From Dolomitihabitans soli (GTDB lineage Bacteria > Actinomycetota > Actinomycetes > Streptosporangiales > Streptosporangiaceae), in NCBI RefSeq assembly GCF_022213955.1, contig NZ_JAKNTW010000002.1:1-64000 (forward strand): DNA of 64,000 bases, read 5' to 3'. Both the position numbers and the translations under genes were made by a program. Shown here piece after piece: positions 41,301 to 48,855 of the stretch. The stretch's first letter is position 1. The number at the start of each line of letters is the position of its first letter. The notes beneath the pieces are model-generated. The model was given only the letters and a program-made list of their open reading frames with translations. It made no database searches and was not told the DNA's origin.

Positions 41301-41477
41301 GTCCAGGTCAGGAAGTTCATCTGCACCGGCACTCTGGAGGAACGGGTCGATGAGATGATCGAGCGGAAGAAGGCGCTGGCCGACCGGGTCGTCGGCACCG
41401 GCGAAGACTGGATCTCCGAGCTGTCCACCGACCAGTTGCGCGACCTGTTCCGGCTCGACCCCGGGGCGGTGACCTGA
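38400..41477 (+). CDS. SNF2-family helicase/ATPase with SNF2-associated N-terminal domain
   Basis: The 1025-residue protein begins MLVVHGAWLDGRLGLWAEDT, typical of actinomycete SNF2 proteins, followed by about 500 residues of SNF2-helicase-associated sequence. The ATPase core has motif I ILADDMGLGKTAQTLSLLL near residue 575, motif II RVVCDEAQAIKN, motif III LALTGTPVENHLAELW, and motifs V-VI LRAAGTGLNLTAANHVIHVD and ATDRAFRIGQT. Such ATPases translocate on double-stranded DNA. The GTG start at 38400 was chosen because the conserved N-terminus begins there. Its stop overlaps the start of the SWIM gene by one base; SNF2-SWIM pairs are recurrent in bacteria, with no settled function (repair or anti-phage roles are possible). 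Confidence 0.93.
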   Translation: MLVVHGAWLDGRLGLWAEDTSLTTETSSRARTRPHPFGAAAATLAAAIGELAAKAEERELALLLPGSARGPLPSPESGMEGGARSPRLSSWQVPALLLAPVDALRLLDSLPTLQERTAEPATEGEPSAKPATRAVRTASPPVNGDAEWGPGVSLRYLGVVAQAARGLVRRGRVLPQLVTEDGVHAGRWSPVLTGGDAAAFRELAQTMPPVCRAAGGESPAAAVLRDALAGLADAAVRTALPDRLLAAQRPGPRSPLPERWLFALSSAEAALPGARPRDAEELGSALRDWLAAAQRMDGPFRVCFRLMEPVDDDDGWEVEFALQSTDDPSLYVPATRIWAGERIAGLPRRPDETLLAGLGRAVRLCPELYSALRSAQPSGMAVDTAWAFTFLRHAAPLLQAAGYGVQLPAWAGRKGLGLKLTTRSRTGPKAVAGQGFGLAELVDFQIDLAIGDHTISEAELAELAQLKVPLVRVRGQWVELDDRQLKAALKVVERRRSGEMTVGEVIRDVVEGEDEGLPLLDVDADGVLGDLLSGEADRRLSPVATPATFDGVLRPYQERGLSWLAYLSHLGLGGILADDMGLGKTAQTLSLLLNERIGQRPAATLLVCPMSLVSNWQKEAARFAPSLRVYVHHGSGRKREEELTAAVAEADLVITTYGTALRDLGALRGVGWERVVCDEAQAIKNSATRQAQALRSLPARTRLALTGTPVENHLAELWSIMEFCNPGLLGPAKKFRTRYQEPIEARQDEEAAAALKRATGPFVLRRLKTDKSIISDLPDKQEIKVWCTLTPEQGTLYKAVVDDMLGRIEGSEGIERRGNVLAAMTKLKQVCNHPAHLLKDGSRLAGRSGKLARLEELAEEIVEEGDKALIFTQYSEFGSLLQPYLAVHLDRPVLWLHGGLSKKKRDELVDRFQNDDEPMLFLLSLRAAGTGLNLTAANHVIHVDRWWNPAVENQATDRAFRIGQTRNVQVRKFICTGTLEERVDEMIERKKALADRVVGTGEDWISELSTDQLRDLFRLDPGAVT

Positions 41478-42283
41478 TGCCCTCCTGGTACGACGGCGAC
41501 GGGCCGATCAGCGTCGAGGGCGGCATCCGGGCCCGCAGCACACGGGGCTCGATCGGCCGCCAGTGGTGGTCGCGCCGGTTCATCGACATCCTGGAGGGCA
41601 TCTGCGACGCGGGCCGGCTCAGCCGCGGCCGTTCGTATGCCCGCAAGGGCCAGGTCCTCTCCCTCGACCTCTCCGCCGGCCTGGTCGAAGCCCAGGTCCA
41701 GGGTTCCCGGCCCCGGCCGTACGACGTCACGGTGCGAATCATGGCGTACGGCGAGGCCGCCTGGGGCCGGGTCGAGGAGTCGCTCGCCGGGCAGGCCCTC
41801 TACCGGGCGGCGCTGCTGGCGGGCGAGATGCCGAAGGAGATCGTCGACGTCTTCGACGCCCTGAGCCTGCCGCTCTTCCCCGCCGAGCTCGACATGGAGT
41901 GCTCGTGCCCCGACTGGGGTTTCCCCTGCAAGCACCTGTCGGCGGTCCTCTACCTGCTCGCCGAGGCCTTCGATCGGGACCCGTTCCTGGTGCTGGCCTG
42001 GCGCGGCCGGGCCAAGGACGATCTGCTCGACGCGTTGCGCGGCCTGGCCGACGATGACGAGGCGGCCGACCCGCTGCACGTCGACGAGGTGCCCTTCACC
42101 GACCGGATGAACGACTTCTACGCTCCCGCCGTCTCCCTCGGCCGCCTGCTGTCCCGCCCCGGTGGCGCCCCGCCCCCGCCCGATCTCCTGCTCCGTGCCC
42201 TGGATCCGCCGCCGGTCAAGGTGCGGCACATCCCGCTCCTCGACATCCTGCGCCCGGTCTACCGCGATCTGGCCGACTCCTAG
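41477..42283 (+). CDS. SWIM zinc-finger protein coupled to the SNF2 ATPase
   Basis: The 268-residue protein has the SWIM motif C-x-C-x(n)-C-x-H in MECSCPDWGFPCKHLSAVLY near residue 145, after a region shared by such proteins (RQWWSRRFIDILEGICDAGR, LSRGRSYARKGQVL). SWIM domains bind zinc and interact with DNA or proteins. The one-base overlap with the SNF2 gene (TGATG) indicates co-translation and a joint complex. It is convergent with the response-regulator gene 24 bp downstream. Confidence 0.9.
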   Translation: MPSWYDGDGPISVEGGIRARSTRGSIGRQWWSRRFIDILEGICDAGRLSRGRSYARKGQVLSLDLSAGLVEAQVQGSRPRPYDVTVRIMAYGEAAWGRVEESLAGQALYRAALLAGEMPKEIVDVFDALSLPLFPAELDMECSCPDWGFPCKHLSAVLYLLAEAFDRDPFLVLAWRGRAKDDLLDALRGLADDDEAADPLHVDEVPFTDRMNDFYAPAVSLGRLLSRPGGAPPPPDLLLRALDPPPVKVRHIPLLDILRPVYRDLADS

Positions 42284-42307
42284 ATCTCCAGAGGGCTCCC
42301 CCGGCCT

Positions 42308-42949
42308 TCAGGCGCGCAGGTAGGCGAGCACGGCCAGGACCCGGCGGTGGTCGTCGTGGGCGGGTGGGAGGTCGAGTTTGCCGAGGATGTTCGCGATGTG
42401 CTTGGCGACGGCGGCCTCGGTGACCACCAGGGCGCGGGCGATGGCGGCGTTGGACCGGCCCTCCGCGATCAGCCCGAGGACCTCCAGCTCACGCGCGGTC
42501 AACCGGGTGAGCGGGTCGCGGCGGCGGCGGAGGAGCTGCCTGACCACCTCGGGATCGACGACGGTGTGCCCGGCGGCGACCCGTTCCAGGGCGTCGACGA
42601 ACTCCCTGACGTCGCCGACCCTGTCCTTGAGCAGGTAGCCGATCCCGGTGCCGGATCCCGTGTCGAGCAGCTCGGCGGCGTAGGTCTGCTCCACGTACTG
42701 GCTGAGGACGAGCACCGCGAGCGACGGATGGCGGGCCCGTAGCTCCAGGGCGGCGCGCACCCCCTCGTCGGTGTAGCCGGGCGGCATCCTGACGTCGGCG
42801 ACGACGATGTCGGGCAGGTGCTCCTCGACGGCGACGAGCAGCGCGCCCGCGTCGCCGACCGCGGCCACGACCTGGTGCCCGAAGCGTTCGAGCAGCCCGG
42901 CGAGACCCTCCCGGAGCAGCACCGCGTCCTCGGCGATGACCACCCTCAA
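42308..42949 (-). CDS. NarL/LuxR-type response regulator
   Basis: The 213-residue protein has a receiver domain with phospho-acceptor Asp in IVVADVRMPPGY near residue 53 and a Lys in YLLKDRVGD, and a LuxR HTH (LTARELEVLGLIAEGRSNAA, TEAAVAKHIANILGKL). It is paired with the histidine kinase 78 bp upstream. It probably controls the MacB/FtsX-type exporter genes at 44.3-47.5 kb (inference). The start is TTG 42949, inside a short tandem repeat that also supplies GAGG eight bases before it. Confidence 0.93.
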   Translation of the reverse strand: MRVVIAEDAVLLREGLAGLLERFGHQVVAAVGDAGALLVAVEEHLPDIVVADVRMPPGYTDEGVRAALELRARHPSLAVLVLSQYVEQTYAAELLDTGSGTGIGYLLKDRVGDVREFVDALERVAAGHTVVDPEVVRQLLRRRRDPLTRLTARELEVLGLIAEGRSNAAIARALVVTEAAVAKHIANILGKLDLPPAHDDHRRVLAVLAYLRA

Positions 42950-42986
42950 GACGACACCCTCAAAACGACACCCCTCAAGACGACAC
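42943..42986. repeat. Three tandem 14-15-bp repeats over the response-regulator start
   Basis: On the minus strand GTGTCGTCTTGAGGG, GTGTCGTTTTGAGG and GTGTCGTCTTGAGGG follow one another. The last unit contains the TTG start codon and the middle one its likely ribosome-binding site (GAGG). Copy-number change would alter initiation. Confidence 0.75.
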
Positions 42987-43027
42987 TCCGAACGCCGCCC
43001 GCCCGCGCGGGATCGCCAGGTGCCCGG

Positions 43028-44227
43028 CTATCCGCATGGGATCTCCACCTCCAGCACGGTAGGCCCGCCCACCGGGCTGGCGAGGGACATCGTGCCCTCG
43101 GCGACCGCGAGCCGGTCGGCCAGGCCGGACAGCCCGGTGCCGGCGGCGGGATCGGCCCCGCCCCGGCCGTCGTCGCGGATCTCCAGCACCAGCACGCCCC
43201 GCACGACGCGCCCGCGCACCCGGCAGCGGGTGGCGGCGCTGTGCTTGGCCACGTTGGTGAGCGCCTCGGAGACCACGTAGTAGGCGGTCACCTCCGCCTG
43301 CGGCGGCAGCCGTACGGCCGGCAGCAGGATGTCGACGTCCACCGGGACCGGCGAACGGCCCGCCACGTCGTCGACCGCGGCGGCCAGCCCCCGGTCGGTG
43401 AGCACCTGGGGGTGCACGCCGCGGATCAGCTCCCGCAGCTCGGCCAGCGCGTTCCTGGCCTCCTCGTGCGCCTCGGCGACCTGGGCGGCCACGGCGGATC
43501 CCGGTGGCAGGTCGAGGCGGGCGAGGCCGAGTTTCATGGTGAGCGCGACGAGCCGCTGCTGGGCCCCGTCGTGCAGGTCGCGCTCGATGCGGCGGCGCTC
43601 GGTCTCGAAGGCGTCGACGAGCCGGGCCCGGGAGCGGATGATCTCCGCCTCGCGCGGCGCGAGCACGGCCCGGATGATGGTCGCGCGCGCCCCCGCCCAG
43701 GCGGTGATCGGGTAGGCGGCGAGCGGCAACGTCAGCAGGCCGAGGATCGACAGCGGGAGTCCGGCGGCCGGCGAGGCGCTCGGTTGCAGGGGCGCGGTGA
43801 TCAGCATGACGGGAAGCCCCATCCCGAGTGTCACCAGGCCGAGGTCGATCCACCACAGCGCGGTCACGGAGACCACCCCGAAGCCGAACTCGCGCCACGT
43901 CGCCTGTTCCCTGAGCCGGGTGGCGAGCCAGGCGCGCGGACCGGGTCCGGCCCGCCGGTGCGGGTCGCGGACCGGCCCGAGGTCGACCAGCCGGAGCCGC
44001 CACCGCTCGAACCTGGCCAGCCCGAGGGCGGCGACCATCGTGAACACCAGCCCGGCGAGCACGGCGACCGGCACGCCGAACAGGTAGGCGGTGTGGACCA
44101 GGAGCGCCGCGACCAGCGCCATGGCCAGGCTGATCAGCAGGTACGCCAGGGACCGCCACGGCCACGAGGACGCCAGGAAGCGCAGCGGCCCACTGGCCAT
44201 GGCCTCCAGGGCGGTACGGGCGATCAC
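43028..44227 (-). CDS. NarX/DesK-type sensor histidine kinase
   Basis: The 399-residue protein has an N-terminal membrane part with four helices (LAYLLISLAMALVAALLVHT, VAVLAGLVFTMVAALGLARF, VTLGMGLPVMLITAP and LSILGLLTLPLAAYPI), then the HisKA_3 motif ETERRRIERDLHDGAQQRLV with phospho-acceptor His, and the ATPase N-box VSEALTNVAKHSAATR with G-box DDGRGG. The start is a GTG at 44227. It phosphorylates the response regulator immediately downstream. The signal may be membrane stress or an antibiotic, judged by the neighbouring exporter; that is inference. Confidence 0.92.
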   Translation of the reverse strand: MIARTALEAMASGPLRFLASSWPWRSLAYLLISLAMALVAALLVHTAYLFGVPVAVLAGLVFTMVAALGLARFERWRLRLVDLGPVRDPHRRAGPGPRAWLATRLREQATWREFGFGVVSVTALWWIDLGLVTLGMGLPVMLITAPLQPSASPAAGLPLSILGLLTLPLAAYPITAWAGARATIIRAVLAPREAEIIRSRARLVDAFETERRRIERDLHDGAQQRLVALTMKLGLARLDLPPGSAVAAQVAEAHEEARNALAELRELIRGVHPQVLTDRGLAAAVDDVAGRSPVPVDVDILLPAVRLPPQAEVTAYYVVSEALTNVAKHSAATRCRVRGRVVRGVLVLEIRDDGRGGADPAAGTGLSGLADRLAVAEGTMSLASPVGGPTVLEVEIPCG

Positions 44228-44337
44228 CCTCCAAACGGTAACCGACCGGCTCGGGCCGGGCAGTAGTGCTGGGACTAGCTTCCGGTCTCGTCCCAGCGCC
44301 AGTGTGCTCCAGGTCCGGCACGGCTTGGCTGGACGGC

Positions 44338-45081
44338 ATGAAACCTAGAGAAACCGTCCAGCTCTGGTCGGTGCGCAAGGTGTACGGCCCGGCCGCGCTG
44401 CCGGTGAAGGCCCTGGACGGCGTGTCCATCGACTTCCACGCGGGAACCTTCACCGCCGTGATGGGTCCGTCAGGTTCGGGGAAATCCACCTTGCTCCACT
44501 GCGCCGCCGGGCTCGACCGCCCGACGGAGGGCAGGATCGTCATCGACGGCACCGACCTCGGCGGCCTGCACGAGACCGCGCTCACGCTGCTGCGCCGGGA
44601 TCGGGTCGGGTTCGTCTTCCAGTCGTTCAACCTGGTCTCCGCGCTGACCGCCGAGCAGAACGTCGCCCTGCCGCTGCGTCTGGCGGGTCGCCGGCCGGAG
44701 CCCGCCGAGGTGCGCGCGGCGCTGGCCGAGGTGGGCCTGGCCGGGCGGGGCGGTCACCGGCCGAGCCAGCTCTCGGGTGGGGAGCAGCAGCGGGTCGCGA
44801 TGGCCAGGGCGCTGATCACCCGGCCGGCCGTCGTGTTCGCCGACGAGCCGACCGGGTCGCTGGACACCAGGACTTCGCGTGGCGTGCTGGCGCTGCTCCG
44901 TGATCTCGTCGACCGTCAGGACCAGACGCTGATCATGGTGACCCACGACCCGGTGGCGGCGGCCCACGCCGACCGGGTGATCTTCCTGGCGGACGGCCGG
45001 GTGGTGGAGGAGGTCACCTCGGAGGTCACCGCCGGGTCGGTCGCGGCCCGGATGGCGAAGCTGGAGGCCGCGGCATGCTGA
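44338..45081 (+). CDS. MacB/LolD-type ABC transporter ATPase
   Basis: The 247-residue ATPase shows Walker [10 protein letters not shown], the Q-loop region [20 protein letters not shown], signature [15 protein letters not shown], Walker [14 protein letters not shown] and the H-loop [15 protein letters not shown]. It belongs to the lipoprotein/antimicrobial-peptide export type. The start of the FtsX-like gene lies inside its end (7-bp overlap). It is divergent from the two-component operon with a 110-bp gap, an arrangement typical of peptide-antibiotic resistance modules. Confidence 0.95.
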   Translation: MKPRETVQLWSVRKVYGPAALPVKALDGVSIDFHAGTFTAVMGPSGSGKSTLLHCAAGLDRPTEGRIVIDGTDLGGLHETALTLLRRDRVGFVFQSFNLVSALTAEQNVALPLRLAGRRPEPAEVRAALAEVGLAGRGGHRPSQLSGGEQQRVAMARALITRPAVVFADEPTGSLDTRTSRGVLALLRDLVDRQDQTLIMVTHDPVAAAHADRVIFLADGRVVEEVTSEVTAGSVAARMAKLEAAAC

Positions 45082-47462
45082 GCCTCGCAATCCTGCGGGA
45101 GCGCTGGAGCGGGTTCGCCGGAACGTTCGTCGCGCTCTGTCTCGGGGTGGCGATCCTGTCCGCGACCGCCCTGGCGTACCTGTCGGCGCAGCCGCTGGTG
45201 CCCGTACGGCTCGCGGGGGCGGCCGTGCTCGTCCAGGTCCCGGCCGCGGTCAGGGAGGACGGCAACTTCACGCCTGACCGGCCCTGGATGCAGGAGACGG
45301 CCGCGTCGCTGGCCGGGCGGCTGGCGGCGATCCCCGGCGTGGCGGCGGCCGTGCCCGACCTCGCCTTCTACGCCCAGCCCGTCATCGACGGCGAGCCGAT
45401 CGGCGACGGGCGTGGCCACGCCTGGTCCGCCGCCGCGCTCGGGCCGTACCCGCTGACCTCGGGAAGGGCGCCGGAGGGCGCCGGGGAGGTGGTGCTCGAC
45501 CGCGCCCTCGGCCTCGCCCCCGGCGCACCGGTGACGCTGCTCACCGCGGCGGGGCCGGCGCCGTACACGGTGTCGGGCACCAGTGACGCCCCGGGTGTCC
45601 ACGTCTCCGACGCGACGGCCGCCCGCCTCTCGGGCGGTGTACGCCTGATCGGTCTGGTCGCCGAGCCGGCCGCCGCCCCGGACACGATCGGGCGTGCGGC
45701 CGAGGAGATCGTGGCAGAGGTTCCCGGACCGGGGGCCGGGGGCCGGGTTCTCACCGGTGACGCGCGCGTGGCCGCGGAACCCCTGGAGGACGCGCGGATC
45801 CGGTGGATCGGCATGCAGGTGCTCAGCGCGATGGCCGCCCTGGCCGGGTTCGTCTCGGTCTTCGTGGTGGCCTCGACGTTCGCCTTCGGCGTTGCGCAGC
45901 GGCGGCGTGAGCTCGGCCTGCTGCGCGCGGTGGGCGCGACACCGCGCCAGGTACGGCGGATGATGTACGGCGAGGCGCTCGGGGTCGGCGTGGTGGCGGC
46001 GCTGGCCGGCGTCCTGCTCGGTGCCGCCGTCGCGCCGGTCGTCGGTGATCTGCTGGTCGCGGCGGGGTTCGAACCCGCGTCGTTCACGGTGCGGGTCGAG
46101 GTGCCGCCGCTGGTGGCGTCGTTCGCGGTCGGGCTGGTCGTGGCGTTGCTGGGCGTCTGGTCGGCCTCCCGCCGGGCGGCCGGGGTGCGCCCGCTGGAGG
46201 CCCTGCGCGAGGCCGCCGTCGACGAGCGGCCCCTGCCGCGCGGCAGATGGATCTCCGGTGTCGTCTGCACGGCCGCCGGTCTCGCGGCGGCCGTGGCGAG
46301 CGCCACCGCGGGGGGCGCGGAGCTGGTCTCCTACTCGATCTACGCCGCGTCGGCCCTGATCCTGGGTCTGACCCTGCTGGCCCCGGCCGTCGTCCCGCCG
46401 GTGGTCCGGCTGGTCACCTGGCCGCTCACCCGGCTGCGCGGGGCCACCGGCATGCTGGTGCGGGAGAGCTCCCTGGTGGCGATTCGCCGTACCGCCTCCA
46501 CCGCCGCCCCCGTGCTGGCCACAGTGGGCTTCGCCGTACTGATCACCGGCATGGTGCAGACGACGGCGGGTGCGTACGCGGCCGCGCGGGCCACCACGGT
46601 CCAGGCCGGCGCGGTCGTGATCCCGTCGGGCGCCCCGGGCCTCTCCGACGCGGTGGGCGGGGCGTCGGCGCTGCCCACCGCCCTGTACGGCGAGACGCAG
46701 GCCGGCACCGTCTCCGCGTCGGGGGTCACCGCCGACGCGCTCGCCCGGGGATGGCGGCCGGAGATGATCTCGGGCTCCCTCGGCGACCTGCGCGGCGACA
46801 CCATGATCGCCACCGAGTGGCTCGCCGCGGAACGGCGCTGGCAGCCGGGCGACGTGGCGGAGGTGACCTTCGAGGACGGGCGCTCCGCGGCGTTGAAGGT
46901 GGTGGGTGTGATGGGTTCCGCGCCGGCCAGCGTGCTGCTGCCCCGGGAGCTGGTGCGGGCGCACGATCCCTCGTCGCTCGCCGACCAGGCGTACCTCGCG
47001 GGCCCGCCACGGCTGCCGGACGGCCTCGGCGCACGGGCCGTCGACGTCGCCACCTATGCGGCGGAGGCCGACGCGGCGGAGGACCGGCTGGTCTGGATCT
47101 TCACCCTGCTGCTCGTCGTCGTGTCGGCCGGGTACACGGCCGTCGCCATCGCCGGCACGCTGATGATGTCCACCTCGGGCCGCGCCCGCGACCTCGCCGT
47201 CCTGCGGTTGTCGGGCGCGACGAACCGGCAGGTGCTGGGCGCGGTCGCGGCGGAGTCGGTGCTCGTGGTCCTGCTCGGGACGGCGCTCGGCGTGGTGGTC
47301 GCCCTGCCCGCGCTGCTCGGCATGCGCGCCGGGCTGGCCGCGACGCTGGGCACCCCGGTGACCCTCGTGATCCCGTGGGGGCTGATCCTCGGCGTGGTCG
47401 CGGCCTGTGCCGTGCTCGCCTCCGTGACGGGCATGCTGACCGCGAGGGTACGGCCCGCGTAG
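45075..47462 (+). CDS. FtsX-like ABC permease (MacB type)
   Basis: The 795-residue protein has two FtsX domains: an N-terminal helix, a large extracellular part, three helices around VQVLSAMAALAGFVSVFVVA-like segments and AQRRRELGLLRAVGATPRQV, then a second set ending with ARDLAVLRLSGATNRQVLGA and a final helix. The two R-E-L-x-x-L-R-A-x-G-A motifs contact the ATPase. It uses the preceding ATPase to move lipids, peptides or antibiotics. The overlap of start and stop indicates coupling. Confidence 0.93.
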   Translation: MLSLAILRERWSGFAGTFVALCLGVAILSATALAYLSAQPLVPVRLAGAAVLVQVPAAVREDGNFTPDRPWMQETAASLAGRLAAIPGVAAAVPDLAFYAQPVIDGEPIGDGRGHAWSAAALGPYPLTSGRAPEGAGEVVLDRALGLAPGAPVTLLTAAGPAPYTVSGTSDAPGVHVSDATAARLSGGVRLIGLVAEPAAAPDTIGRAAEEIVAEVPGPGAGGRVLTGDARVAAEPLEDARIRWIGMQVLSAMAALAGFVSVFVVASTFAFGVAQRRRELGLLRAVGATPRQVRRMMYGEALGVGVVAALAGVLLGAAVAPVVGDLLVAAGFEPASFTVRVEVPPLVASFAVGLVVALLGVWSASRRAAGVRPLEALREAAVDERPLPRGRWISGVVCTAAGLAAAVASATAGGAELVSYSIYAASALILGLTLLAPAVVPPVVRLVTWPLTRLRGATGMLVRESSLVAIRRTASTAAPVLATVGFAVLITGMVQTTAGAYAAARATTVQAGAVVIPSGAPGLSDAVGGASALPTALYGETQAGTVSASGVTADALARGWRPEMISGSLGDLRGDTMIATEWLAAERRWQPGDVAEVTFEDGRSAALKVVGVMGSAPASVLLPRELVRAHDPSSLADQAYLAGPPRLPDGLGARAVDVATYAAEADAAEDRLVWIFTLLLVVVSAGYTAVAIAGTLMMSTSGRARDLAVLRLSGATNRQVLGAVAAESVLVVLLGTALGVVVALPALLGMRAGLAATLGTPVTLVIPWGLILGVVAACAVLASVTGMLTARVRPA

Positions 47463-47498
47463 GTAATCGGCTCGATCCGGTGGACGCCGTGGTGAAGG

Positions 47499-48164
47499 AT
47501 GACGGCCATGGAGGACATCGCGGTTGTTCTGTGGCTGCACGGTGGCGGGTGGCATTCCCGTGCGCCGATGCGGGGAGCCTCGCTGGCGGGGCACGGCCTG
47601 ATCCTGTTCGAGGGGAGCTACCGGCTGTCCGGCGAGGCCCGGTGGCCCGCCCAGCTTGAGGACGTCCGGCAGGCGGGGCGGGAGGCGAAGGCCCAGGCCG
47701 GCGACCGCCCGCTGATCGTGGCCGGTGACTCGGCCGGCGGGCACCTCGCCCTGCACCTGGGCCTGCGCGGGATCGACGAGCCCGATGACGTCGACGCGGT
47801 GATGGCGTTCTGGCCGCCCGTCGACCCGTTGGCCGACGACTGGCTCCAGGCCCGCAAGGACAACGACCCCTGGGTGGGGCTGATCGGCCACCAACCGGCC
47901 CCCGGCGACGAGGCGACCGTCGACTCCACACCGCTCACCCACGTGGGCAGCGGGGTGCCGGTGCTCCTGGTGCACGGCGCGGCCGACGAGTTGGCGCCCG
48001 TGACCCAGACCACGGCGATGGCCTCCGCCCTGGTCGCCACCGGCCACCCGGTGCACACCCTGATCACCCACGGCGGCCACGACCTCGACCTGCGCCGCGA
48101 CGAGATCGCCGCCGTCATCCGCGCCTTCCTCGGCACCGTCCTGGAGGCCCCCGATGGCCGTTGA
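47499..48164 (+). CDS. HSL-type alpha/beta hydrolase
   Basis: The 221-residue protein has the oxyanion motif LWLHGGGWHS near residue 15, nucleophile elbow VAGDSAGGHLAL, an Asp in VHGAADELAP and a His in ITHGGHDLDL, so the catalytic triad is complete. It is compact, lacking a cap domain. The substrate is unknown. Its 3' end overlaps the next gene by 11 bp. Confidence 0.85.
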   Translation: MTAMEDIAVVLWLHGGGWHSRAPMRGASLAGHGLILFEGSYRLSGEARWPAQLEDVRQAGREAKAQAGDRPLIVAGDSAGGHLALHLGLRGIDEPDDVDAVMAFWPPVDPLADDWLQARKDNDPWVGLIGHQPAPGDEATVDSTPLTHVGSGVPVLLVHGAADELAPVTQTTAMASALVATGHPVHTLITHGGHDLDLRRDEIAAVIRAFLGTVLEAPDGR

Positions 48165-48717
48165 GCTGATCTACGAGACGCATTCCATCTCCGTCGACAA
48201 CGAGACCGGCATCGCCTCCGGCTGGCTGCCGGGCGAGCTGTCCGAGCGCGGCGAGGGCTTGGCCAGAGAGCTGGGCGAGCGCCGCCAGGACGATGACCTC
48301 GCGGTCGTCTACTCCTCCGACCTGCGGCGGGCCGTGCAGACCGCCGAGATCGCGTTCGCCGGCCGGCCGGTCGAGATCCGGCAGGACAGACGGCTCCGCG
48401 AGTGCGACTACGGCGAGCTGAACGGCATGCCGGTGGAGCGGCTGCACGGCATGCGGTCCAGGCACATCGACGAGCCGTGGCCCGGCGGCCAGAGTTACCG
48501 GCAGGTCGTCGAGCGGACCCGTGACTTCCTCGGCGACGTGATCGCCGAGTGGGACGGATGCACGGTCCTGGTCGTCGCGCACGCGGCCAACCGGTTCGCC
48601 CTCGACCACATCGTCGGCGGCGTGCCGCTGGAGGATCTCGTGGACGCCCCGTTCGACTGGCGTCCAGGCTGGACCTACCGGCTGGTCGCGTGCCAAGATG
48701 GGAGCGCTCCCATCTAG
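48154..48717 (+). CDS. Histidine-phosphatase-fold protein with altered RHG motif
   Basis: The 187-residue protein has the fold of phosphoglycerate-mutase-like phosphatases: GWLPGELSERGEGLARELGE, VVYSSDLRRAVQTAEIAF, LRECDYGELNGMPVERL and VLVVAHAANRFALDHIVGG (second catalytic His). At the first catalytic site, where the family has Arg-His-Gly, the sequence is YETHSIS. His is kept but the Arg and Gly are not. Activity may be altered. It overlaps the upstream hydrolase gene, so they are coupled. The last codons include a perfect 20-bp palindrome. Confidence 0.8.
   Translation: MAVELIYETHSISVDNETGIASGWLPGELSERGEGLARELGERRQDDDLAVVYSSDLRRAVQTAEIAFAGRPVEIRQDRRLRECDYGELNGMPVERLHGMRSRHIDEPWPGGQSYRQVVERTRDFLGDVIAEWDGCTVLVVAHAANRFALDHIVGGVPLEDLVDAPFDWRPGWTYRLVACQDGSAPI
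48696..48715. promoter_or_regulatory. Perfect palindrome containing a CebR-type LacI operator
   Basis: AGATGGGAGCGCTCCCATCT is a perfect 20-bp palindrome whose core TGGGAGCGCTCCCA is the consensus LacI/CebR-type operator. It lies in the last codons of the phosphatase gene. It may be an operator for a promoter firing rightwards or leftwards, or a terminator hairpin; neither is established. Confidence 0.5.
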
Positions 48718-48855
48718 TCTCTCCCCGTGTCCCAACCTCCCCCCGGGGCACGGGGAGTCAGCTTCGCCGTACGGCCCACAACCGACCGCAGGACAGAGCG
48801 GTCCGCGCCGACCGCGGGCCCTGCGGCTGCAGGGGGCGGACCGCGGGCCGGCGGG

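Noticed and set aside
44916-48080. 1054-codon minus-strand open frame
   Set aside because: Antisense shadow of the ABC permease and hydrolase genes; its His/Arg/Gly-rich composition is not protein-like.
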